Shown here piece by piece: positions 46,941-53,406 of a stretch of 53,406 bases of DNA. The stretch's first letter is position 1, and each line of letters opens with the position of its first letter. Source of the DNA: Bacteriovoracaceae bacterium (lineage in GTDB: Bacteria; Bdellovibrionota; Bacteriovoracia; Bacteriovoracales; Bacteriovoracaceae); assembly GCA_029865945.1 (NCBI GenBank), contig JARXAH010000090.1:1-53406 (forward strand), given 5' to 3'. A program made the position numbers and the translations under genes. The notes under the pieces were generated by a model, which worked only from the letters and a program-made list of their open reading frames with translations, ran no database searches and was not told the DNA's origin.

Positions 46941-47648
46941 TTAGGCCTGCATGGGAATTTCTATCACCAACAATTCAGTATACTCGTTGCTCGTAATGGA
47001 AATTTGTTCCAGGTCCGTAATTCCTACCCCATCCCTGAGTGAATAAGTTTTGCCCTCGATCACAATGGATCCGGCCACGATAAAGAGGTAGATTCCATTT
47101 CCCTTGGCCTTAAGGGAATAATTTATTTCTTGTTTATCAAAATGGATCATCGAAAAAAAGGCATCTTGATTAACTTTCACTCCCCCTAAATTGTGTTCCA
47201 AAGGTGAAACGACATTGGTCCACTCCCCTAATTGAAATTCGAACTTTTTTTGTTCATACCGTGGATGAATAGCTAAATTTTTGGGCATAATCCAGATCTG
47301 TAAAAATTTAACTTCTTCCGTCAGGGAAGCATTAAACTCTGAATGGTACACGCCGGTACCTGCCGACATAATTTGCACTTCACCTTTACGAATTAATTGC
47401 TCATTTCCCTCGGAATCTTTATGCATGAGGGATCCAGAAAGGGGAATCGAAACAATTTCCATATCGCGGTGGGGATGAGTGCCAAAGCCCTTTCCTGGCG
47501 CGACCGTGTCGTCGTTAAGCACGCGCAACTTTCCAAAGTTTACTCGCTCTGGATTAAAATATTCTCCAAAACTAAACGTATGTTTGGAATCAAGCCAACC
47601 AAAGTTGGCCGCACCACGAGAGGAAGATGCATGATAAACAATATTCAT
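46941..47648 (-). CDS. Pirin-family bicupin protein (YhhW-like)
   Basis: A 235-aa cupin protein. The N-terminal cupin has the metal ligands His58 and His60 (GTHPHRDMEI), and His102 and Glu104 (GVYHSEFN), complete for iron or another metal. FGWLDSKHTFSFGEYF and LRVLNDDTVAPGKGFG are typical of pirins such as E. coli YhhW, which has quercetin 2,3-dioxygenase activity in vitro. The C-terminal cupin is degenerate, as is usual. Its cellular role is unknown, perhaps redox or metal sensing. It starts 20 bp after the preceding secreted-protein gene. Confidence 0.92.
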   Translation of the reverse strand: MNIVYHASSSRGAANFGWLDSKHTFSFGEYFNPERVNFGKLRVLNDDTVAPGKGFGTHPHRDMEIVSIPLSGSLMHKDSEGNEQLIRKGEVQIMSAGTGVYHSEFNASLTEEVKFLQIWIMPKNLAIHPRYEQKKFEFQLGEWTNVVSPLEHNLGGVKVNQDAFFSMIHFDKQEINYSLKAKGNGIYLFIVAGSIVIEGKTYSLRDGVGITDLEQISITSNEYTELLVIEIPMQA

Positions 47649-47668
47649 AAAAAAATTCCCAAAAAAAT

Positions 47669-49753
47669 TTATAGCAATGGTAATTGATAAATGGAAGCCA
47701 GTTTCATTCTTGCATAATAGTTGATGAGGAAGACTAATGGAATAGGAGTAAAATTGGAATCATTTAACTCAACACTACTAGCAAAAGCATTTTGATAATT
47801 TTCGACATAAACCCGCTGCAAAATACTCGAATCTGTGAGGGTAATGATCGCTGGTGTTTGTCCATTAATCTTTGTTTGATTTAGCCTTTCAAAAAATTGA
47901 TCCATCCGCACTTTTAGTAATTTAAATTCCGTCGAAGTGACAACCACGTCTTCATTTTTTAGTTGCTTCAAATCAGGATGGGAAAAATCAGCAAAATCAA
48001 GCATCCATTTCATCATCCAAGGTGTTCTTTCATGAGAAAAAGGCATCGCCTTATTAACAAAAATACCAATTTGAGGAATCGTTTTTGTGGGCCCATGCCA
48101 ACGATCATGATTCACGTAATTGGTCCTGCCATCAGATGAGAATACATCGAGATCAATGTCTAAGATAAATTTTTGGGATCCCAATTGCGAAGAATTAAAA
48201 TAGGGAGAGAAGGAATCGTGTTTTGCATCAAAAGGAAGGGACTCAGTATTAATCGTAGCAATCGCATTTCTATCTTTGTTGATGGTTTGCTTTTCCATGA
48301 CTGCTGGATCAATAAAATAATAAATATCTCGAATCACTTGATCATGATCATCGGGACTAAGAATTTGTGTTTGTTTATCTCGCATCTGAAAAAAAACATT
48401 TGCCTCTGGATAAGACACAAGGCCAATCACATTCACTTGCATCTCGGACATAAAATCGTCGGCCTTCGTATGGATGATGGCACCTTTGGCAGGTTTAGAT
48501 AGTCCATTTTCCACCGGTGAAAATTGTGTTGGCTGCGACCAAGGAGGAAGAGAAAAAATATATTCTGTCGTCAAATTACTGGCCATGGAGGCAATCATCG
48601 GCTGGCCAATAAATTTCACATTTTGTTGGATGGCATATAAAAGGAAATCCTTAAATTTTTCTAAGTCTAAATTTTTAAGATAAGGAGCAACTTGCTTCCA
48701 CTGTTTGGGAGTTAATACTTTTTTTACTTCGGCATAATAGTTATCTTTGCCTTGAGCTTCAAAATTAGTCATATCTAAAATTTGCACGGATTGCTCGAGA
48801 CTTAAATCCGTTAAGGCCTCGGTATCTAGATGTTGATAGACATGAAGTAAGTCAGTATGGGTATCGGCATGCAACAAAGGAAGACCTGAGGAGGGAATAA
48901 TTCCTACTCGTTTTGCTTCTAGCCATTGAAAAAAAGAAGAATTGTGAGGGTTTAAATTATGAAACGCGATTTGCCCATTGAGATCTTGGTCTTTGAGAGT
49001 AGGTATTAAATCATAAAAGCTGGCCCATATTTTATAAGCGACTCCTAGAATTCGTTCATCATAAAGGGTTAAGTATTTTTTGGAGCTCCAAAAGTAATTA
49101 AAAATTTTGCCAAAAGCATCTTTAACTAGATCCACTTGCTCAATATTTTGATCGCGGGTATGTGACTCAAACCAGTTAAGAATGTTCATGAGATTTCTCG
49201 CCATCTCAAGATCTTGAAGAGAATAATGCCTACCATCATTTTCTAAAATTTCTTTTATTTCCAGTCGTACTAAGCAAAAAGATAATTGATTTCTGGAAAT
49301 TTTAAACTTTTTAAATTCTGTCCTAATTTGTTCAACTTTTGTCTTGTCTAGCGACAAATCAAAAATCGCTTTTAATTTTAAGACCGCCTCTGCTTTTTCG
49401 ACCGCAGGAATCGCCTGTTTTAAAATTTCTCGACCAGTTGATAATTCTTTTTCATCAATGTCTTTTATTTTTAAATTTTCATTACTATCAATTTGACAAT
49501 AATCTCCCATTTTCTTCATTCTTAAAGCAATGCGAGTGTTGTAGGAGGTCAATAAAAATAAAGTATCATCATCCAAATGAAGACTGTATTGAGGGGCCTC
49601 TTTTAAATTTCTTAAGGCCGCCAAAGATTCCTTATTTTTTTTGATCATATGAGCATAATTTTTTGCGCCATGATGATGATTTCCGTGAGACCAACAAACG
49701 CCAGAAAACAAAAATAAAAAAAATATTAATGATAATGTTTTACCTAAAGACAC
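47669..49753 (-). CDS. Large secreted protein with arginase-like metal motifs (UPF0489-like)
   Basis: A 694-aa exported protein. The signal peptide (SLIFFLFLFSGVCWS) is followed by a His-rich start, GNHHHG (24-29). A helical N-terminal region extends to about residue 250. The middle to C-terminal part contains LHADTHTDLL (294-303; Asp297, His299, Asp301) and ILDIDLDVFS (530-539; Asp532, Asp534, Asp536). These resemble the DAHxD and DxDxxDP metal-binding motifs of the arginase/deacetylase fold and the UPF0489 (C5orf22-like) family. The assignment is by motif only. The His cluster and two metal motifs suggest a periplasmic metalloenzyme; the substrate is unknown. A 166-bp gap with a weak AT-only hairpin separates it from the upstream phosphatase gene. 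Confidence 0.6.
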   Translation of the reverse strand: MSLGKTLSLIFFLFLFSGVCWSHGNHHHGAKNYAHMIKKNKESLAALRNLKEAPQYSLHLDDDTLFLLTSYNTRIALRMKKMGDYCQIDSNENLKIKDIDEKELSTGREILKQAIPAVEKAEAVLKLKAIFDLSLDKTKVEQIRTEFKKFKISRNQLSFCLVRLEIKEILENDGRHYSLQDLEMARNLMNILNWFESHTRDQNIEQVDLVKDAFGKIFNYFWSSKKYLTLYDERILGVAYKIWASFYDLIPTLKDQDLNGQIAFHNLNPHNSSFFQWLEAKRVGIIPSSGLPLLHADTHTDLLHVYQHLDTEALTDLSLEQSVQILDMTNFEAQGKDNYYAEVKKVLTPKQWKQVAPYLKNLDLEKFKDFLLYAIQQNVKFIGQPMIASMASNLTTEYIFSLPPWSQPTQFSPVENGLSKPAKGAIIHTKADDFMSEMQVNVIGLVSYPEANVFFQMRDKQTQILSPDDHDQVIRDIYYFIDPAVMEKQTINKDRNAIATINTESLPFDAKHDSFSPYFNSSQLGSQKFILDIDLDVFSSDGRTNYVNHDRWHGPTKTIPQIGIFVNKAMPFSHERTPWMMKWMLDFADFSHPDLKQLKNEDVVVTSTEFKLLKVRMDQFFERLNQTKINGQTPAIITLTDSSILQRVYVENYQNAFASSVELNDSNFTPIPLVFLINYYARMKLASIYQLPLL

Positions 49754-49919
49754 AAGACCCCCGTTAAATGGATTATGGGGAAATAGTTATAGTCAAAATT
49801 TTTATAAATGGAAACTTAAGCATGATGGTAAATACAAAACCAAGTAATAAGGGATCAATAGTTTTTTCTCATAAGAAAAAATTACCTATTTTAGCTAAAT
49901 TGATAGTTTAATTGTTAGT

Positions 49920-50936
49920 TTACTTAAACTCAATTAAAGGCCTTCCCGTATTGGCCCCACCACTTTTTGGAGGTACACCGAGTAGAAATTCAATGGTTGG
50001 CCGGATATCTAGGTGGGACTTTCTTCTTAGGTTTTGATATTTCAATTGGTGATTGTCTAAAATTTTCTTAGAAGGAAGGACATAGCTCCAAACTTGATTA
50101 GCAGAAGTGAACGCACTCAGATGAATAGGCCACAAAAATCCGCGTCCACGCCCATGATCTGTGGTGATCACAATGGAAGTATTTTTTCCATAGGATCCCA
50201 TGGTATTTAAAATTTTTAGCAACTCATCTATTCGATCATCTAATTCTCTTATGCTGTTTAAATATTTTTTATATTTTCTTTCATGAGCGTACTCATCACT
50301 ATCCACTAATTGAATATATAAAAATCTCGGACGATGTTTTTGCAAATAAAATTTTGAAAGCGCAAAAGTATATTTGTCATACCTTGAACCCCGCCAAGGG
50401 GGAAGATCGGTTCGCATTTTTTCATTAACTTCATTTAAAAAACGTTCTTCGCGCGGCGTAAGATTGGGTTCAAAGTAAGGTTCAAATTCAATATTTCTCG
50501 TAATTCGACCAGGTTGAGATTCGATGGCAAGGGCCAACTGTTTCCATGAGGCAAAGGTGGCCAATTTTTCTTTTGAAATTCCTGATTCAAAAAGATCATC
50601 AAAGATCGTTTTTCGGAAGGTGTTGGGACAACGATTCCACTTACAAATATTTTCAAATTCTCCCGATAAAAGAGAGCGATAACCAGGTAAGCTTATCGCC
50701 ATTTTATTGGCGATGTGCATCCGCGGAAAGGATATCACCTTGCCTAACTTTTCGAGACGTTTCAATTTTGGAAGTAATTCTGTCCCTCGTTCTTCTTGCG
50801 CTATTTCCGGAAATCTTACCCCATGAAATATTTCTTGGAATCGAACGCCGTCGATGGTGATTAAAATAACATTTTGTTTTTGTGCTAAAATATTTTGACA
50901 GAGAAAGAAGAGGAAGGAGAAAATTATTTTTTTCAT
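49920..50936 (-). CDS. Secreted alkaline-phosphatase-superfamily hydrolase
   Basis: A 338-aa exported enzyme. Signal peptide residues 1-19 (IIFSFLFFLCQNILA). The fold signatures of the alkaline phosphatase/sulfatase/phosphodiesterase superfamily are visible: metal ligand Asp29 (ILITIDGVR), probable nucleophile Ser82 in AISLPGYRSLLSGE, YIQLVDSDEYAHE with a metal Asp and His, and ITTDHGRG with the Asp-His pair. The missing Arg/formylglycine motif argues against a sulfatase; phosphodiesterase or phosphoglycerol-transferase-like activity is more likely. The substrate cannot be read from sequence. It lies 65 bp after the M48 protease gene on the same strand. Confidence 0.8.
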   Translation of the reverse strand: MKKIIFSFLFFLCQNILAQKQNVILITIDGVRFQEIFHGVRFPEIAQEERGTELLPKLKRLEKLGKVISFPRMHIANKMAISLPGYRSLLSGEFENICKWNRCPNTFRKTIFDDLFESGISKEKLATFASWKQLALAIESQPGRITRNIEFEPYFEPNLTPREERFLNEVNEKMRTDLPPWRGSRYDKYTFALSKFYLQKHRPRFLYIQLVDSDEYAHERKYKKYLNSIRELDDRIDELLKILNTMGSYGKNTSIVITTDHGRGRGFLWPIHLSAFTSANQVWSYVLPSKKILDNHQLKYQNLRRKSHLDIRPTIEFLLGVPPKSGGANTGRPLIEFK

Positions 50937-51001
50937 ACTCGAAGCATAAAAAAAAATACTCCGTAGTACACATTTAGATTTGGTTAAGAGTAGCGACTAT
51001 T

Positions 51002-51817
51002 TTACTCAGATTTAATTTTTTCACCTAACCCATATTTTTGCGGAGCCCGCGAGTAGAGAGATTTTGCCTCAGGCAGCCAATTGGATAAATCACTCTTGCG
51101 ATGCTCTTCAGACGGGTGAGTCGACATCCACTCGGAAGGCGCTTTTCCACCATTGGCCGCACCCATGCGCTCCCACAAATGGATCGCCTCTTCAGGATCA
51201 TAGCCGGCCTCGGCCATATATTTTTGTCCCACCTGATCAGCTTGGGATTCATCACCTCTCGAAAATTTTCGATCAAAGAAAGTGATGGCAAAACCGGCGG
51301 CGGCTCCGGTAAGTCCACTTAACGTTTTACATGTGGACGTTTTACAAAGCATTTGGCCACCCAAAATGGCAGCTCCACCGACCACGGCTCCGATAATATT
51401 TCCTTTAATCGCGCGAGCATATCTTTGCTTTCCATGTCGCTTAGTCGCATGCGCCACTTCATGGCCCATAACGGCCGCTAAAGCAGCTTCATTTTTTAGC
51501 ACTGGCATGATTCCTGTATAGACCGCCATTTTTCCGCCGGGCATACACCAAGCGTTGACTTCTGGACTATCAATGAGCATCCATTCCCACTTAAAATTTT
51601 CGCCGGAAGCATTGGCAATTCGCCTCGCAACTCTGTCCACCATCGCCGTCCATTCTTTATTAGTAGAAATTTTCGCTTTCGCCTTTACTTCTTGATAGGC
51701 CTTGAGGGATTCAGCATTTATTTGTTCATCCGTCGGTTCGCTGGCGCCGGGAATGGAAGAACAACTTTGAAATTCCAACGTCAATAAGACAAAAAATATT
51801 ACATAAATAGTTTTCAT
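51002..51817 (-). CDS. M48-family metalloprotease lipoprotein (LoiP/YcaL-like)
   Basis: A 271-aa zinc endopeptidase. The N-terminus has a lipobox-like LEFQSC with lipidation Cys19, so it is probably membrane-anchored in the periplasm. The catalytic motif is HEVAH (His119, Glu120, His123) with the third ligand Glu190 in DESQAD. NAWCMPGGKMAVYTGI (88-103) is the conserved preceding strand. A hydrophobic glycine-rich stretch (139-180) may contact the membrane, and MSTHPSEEHR ends the domain. Such proteases act in outer-membrane quality control. The gene starts seven bases after hflX. Confidence 0.92.
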   Translation of the reverse strand: MKTIYVIFFVLLTLEFQSCSSIPGASEPTDEQINAESLKAYQEVKAKAKISTNKEWTAMVDRVARRIANASGENFKWEWMLIDSPEVNAWCMPGGKMAVYTGIMPVLKNEAALAAVMGHEVAHATKRHGKQRYARAIKGNIIGAVVGGAAILGGQMLCKTSTCKTLSGLTGAAAGFAITFFDRKFSRGDESQADQVGQKYMAEAGYDPEEAIHLWERMGAANGGKAPSEWMSTHPSEEHRKSDLSNWLPEAKSLYSRAPQKYGLGEKIKSE

Positions 51818-51824
51818 TAATTTC

Positions 51825-53246
51825 TCACTCGTTATCTTTTTCTAAAATTAAACTTAATTTTTTTAATACCATATCATGATCACTTTTAGAACACATGACT
51901 TTCAAAGTTGTGCCGTGCTCATCATACGTTTCATCAAGGACACGCATGCTCCCGCGAATCAGACCAATGATTCCTTTGGCCATATAGGGAATAAAAATAT
52001 TCTCTTCTGTCATATGAGATTCAAAATAACTTTGAATTTTCTGATGCAAATTTTTTACATCTAAGGGATTGCGAGTGGAAATCATAAGCGAATCTGGAAA
52101 CTCTTCTTTGAGATGAGTGATTTGAGAAATGGTGAGGTTATCTCGCTTATTTAAAATAAGAAGATGGGGAACTTCAGTAGCACCCACTTCTTTGAGCACA
52201 TTTTGGGTGACTTCTAATTGGGAGCGAAACGAAGGGTCAGAAGCATCCACGACAAATAATAAGAGTGAGGCATGAAGCGCCTCATCTAACGTAGATTTAA
52301 AAGATGCCACCAAATCGTGGGGAAGTTTTTTAATAAAACCTACCGTATCAGAAATTAATATTTTTGGTCTGGTTTCTGGATAGAGAAGGCGAACAGTGGT
52401 ATCCAAAGTGGCAAAGAGTTTATCTGCTACCAATACTTCACTTCCCGTTAAGGCCCGCATTAACGAAGATTTCCCTGCATTAGTGTACCCCACTAGCGCG
52501 ACAGAAATTTCTTGCGACCTCCTCGCTCTTCTGACCTCATGTTCATTTCCTATAGACTCAAGCTCCAGTTTTAATTCTTTAATTCGGTCGCGAATTCTTC
52601 TCTTATCTAATTCAAGAGCACTCTCTCCGGATCCCTTTCCGCCTTGACGATCCTCTCCTCCGCCCGTTTCTCTAAGACGTGGCGCCACATAGGTGAGTCT
52701 AGCTATTTCAACTTGTAGTTTGGCCGCGCGGGTTTTTGCATGCCTGCTAAAAATTTCAATAATGACACCGGTACGATCAAGGACTGTCACACCGACTGCA
52801 CTCTCCAGGTTTCGAATTTGAGACGGAGACAGATCTTGATCCACGATCACTATTTGTGCACTTTTCTTATTTTCCTCGGCCAATAAAGTATGATCTTCTT
52901 CTTCAACATCACCTTCCATTTCATCAATTTCATCTTCCAAAATTTCATCTTCACTTTCTTCAATCTCGTTCGTAGCTATCTCCTCACGCTTCTTTGCTGC
53001 TTTATGAGATTTTGCAGTAAACACGGCGGCAACCACTCCGCTTCCCCCTGTCCATTCAGCCAGTTCTCTCAATTTTCCTTCACCTAAAATGAGCGCCGCT
53101 CGATCGGAAGATCGCTTCTGGGTCACTTGTCCTACCACTTGATAACCAAGAGTTGTGACCAAGCGAGTTAATTCGGCCAACGAACTATTTACTTCTTCTT
53201 CAGAAATTTTGGGCAATTGAATTCCCACTAGTACAGCATTTTTCAT
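51825..53246 (-). CDS. hflX: Ribosome-associated GTPase HflX with acidic insertion
   Basis: The 473-aa protein splits stalled or hibernating ribosomes. The N-terminal HflX domain (1-225) has ALILGEGKL (51-59), FDQDLSP-type sequence (VDQDLSPSQIRNLE, 135-148) and RLRETGGGEDRQGGKGSGES. The G domain has G1 GYTNAGKSS, G2 around FATLDTT, G3 DTVGF and G4 NKRD. A C-terminal domain follows. Between GEGKL and DQDLSP there is an extra Lys-rich then very acidic stretch (about residues 78-128, with repeated E and D), where typical HflX proteins have only a few residues. The other motifs are intact. It heads the minus-strand run of genes; a long palindromic element lies just upstream. Confidence 0.95.
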   Translation of the reverse strand: MKNAVLVGIQLPKISEEEVNSSLAELTRLVTTLGYQVVGQVTQKRSSDRAALILGEGKLRELAEWTGGSGVVAAVFTAKSHKAAKKREEIATNEIEESEDEILEDEIDEMEGDVEEEDHTLLAEENKKSAQIVIVDQDLSPSQIRNLESAVGVTVLDRTGVIIEIFSRHAKTRAAKLQVEIARLTYVAPRLRETGGGEDRQGGKGSGESALELDKRRIRDRIKELKLELESIGNEHEVRRARRSQEISVALVGYTNAGKSSLMRALTGSEVLVADKLFATLDTTVRLLYPETRPKILISDTVGFIKKLPHDLVASFKSTLDEALHASLLLFVVDASDPSFRSQLEVTQNVLKEVGATEVPHLLILNKRDNLTISQITHLKEEFPDSLMISTRNPLDVKNLHQKIQSYFESHMTEENIFIPYMAKGIIGLIRGSMRVLDETYDEHGTTLKVMCSKSDHDMVLKKLSLILEKDNE

Positions 53247-53266
53247 TTTGATTTTTTACTTTTTTA

Positions 53267-53392
53267 GTAACTACCTAGGTCCCTCGTAAATTTCGCCACT
53301 CTACGGACTCCTTTTTCTGCGGCTTGCCAGGAGCAAGCCTCGAAACGTCGTCCTAGTCGTGACGAAATTTCCAGAGGGCCTTAGGTAGTTAC
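53267..53392. repeat. 126-bp long imperfect palindromic element
   Basis: The outer arms, 53267-53295 and 53363-53392, are reverse complements with few mismatches (both ends read GTAACTACCTA outward-in). Inside, further weak pairing continues (TTTCG.CAC...GGAC against GTCC...GTG.CGAAA), and the centre holds a perfect GGCTTG/CAAGCC hairpin at 53322-53340. There is no ORF. It could be a REP/MITE-like element, a structured RNA or a bidirectional terminator upstream of hflX. It continues close to the window edge. Confidence 0.65.
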
Positions 53393-53406
53393 AAAACCAC
53401 GTAGGT

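Noticed and set aside
49820-49890. AT-only hairpin after the phosphatase gene as a terminator
   Set aside because: The 8-bp stem is all A/T except one pair and is not followed by a T-run on the minus strand.

Overview
This is a low-GC, gene-dense bacterial chromosomal window with short intergenic gaps, many overlapping genes, and Gram-negative envelope functions (outer-membrane phospholipase A, TolC/RND efflux, periplasmic glucan synthesis, lipoprotein peptidase). It also has a chemosensory operon with hybrid kinases and a sigma-54-type activator. Together these suggest a motile, delta-proteobacterium-like Gram-negative, most plausibly Bdellovibrionota (Bacteriovorax/Peredibacter-like). The taxonomic call is inference from gene content and composition. 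No rRNA or tRNA gene, prophage, insertion sequence or CRISPR array was seen.

Layout. 1-9.8 kb: the start of a secreted protein on the minus strand, then a plus-strand unit of a small acidic ORF, OmpLA (pldA) and a 2751-aa cyclic beta-1,2-glucan synthase (ndvB/chvB-like). 9.8-10.8 kb: a minus-strand stress-type cluster (CsbD, an ElaB/YqjD-like protein and a small membrane protein) with a clear terminator inside it. 11.0-12.5 kb: an NtrC-type activator whose receiver has Asn in place of the phospho-acceptor Asp. 12.5-27.9 kb: a tightly packed minus-strand chemosensory operon. In transcription order it encodes a PAS receptor-like protein, a lone receiver, a HAMP-less MCP, a second PAS receptor-like protein, CheA, CheW, a Cache MCP, a CheR-REC-CheB fusion, a membrane hybrid histidine kinase, an HPt protein and a second CheR-REC-CheB fusion.

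28.0-29.3 kb: a metallo-beta-lactamase/beta-CASP hydrolase interrupted by one in-frame TAA. 29.4-31.2 kb: a phospholipase D/cardiolipin synthase-like gene overlapping an endonuclease/exonuclease/phosphatase gene (the clsB-ybhP pairing). 31.2-37.6 kb: a complete trp operon, trpE-G-(DC)-F-B-A, with every junction overlapping and a trpD-trpC fusion, divergent from a LysR-type regulator. 38.6-41.0 kb: a secreted orphan, a cyclophilin with a visible promoter and terminator, and a lytic-transglycosylase-like protein. 41.0-45.7 kb: a TolC-family protein and an RND pump without an adjacent membrane-fusion protein. 45.8-53.4 kb: a secreted orphan, MarC, pirin, a large secreted protein with arginase-like metal motifs, an alkaline-phosphatase-superfamily enzyme, an M48 lipoprotein protease, HflX with an acidic insertion, and a 126-bp palindromic element at the right edge.

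The most unusual part is the chemosensory operon. Methyltransferase and methylesterase are fused around a receiver, twice. Two PAS proteins keep, in exact register, the spacing of the MCP hairpin tip while losing most of its conserved residues. A hybrid kinase plus HPt inside the same operon could supply a second phosphate route to the fused adaptation enzymes.
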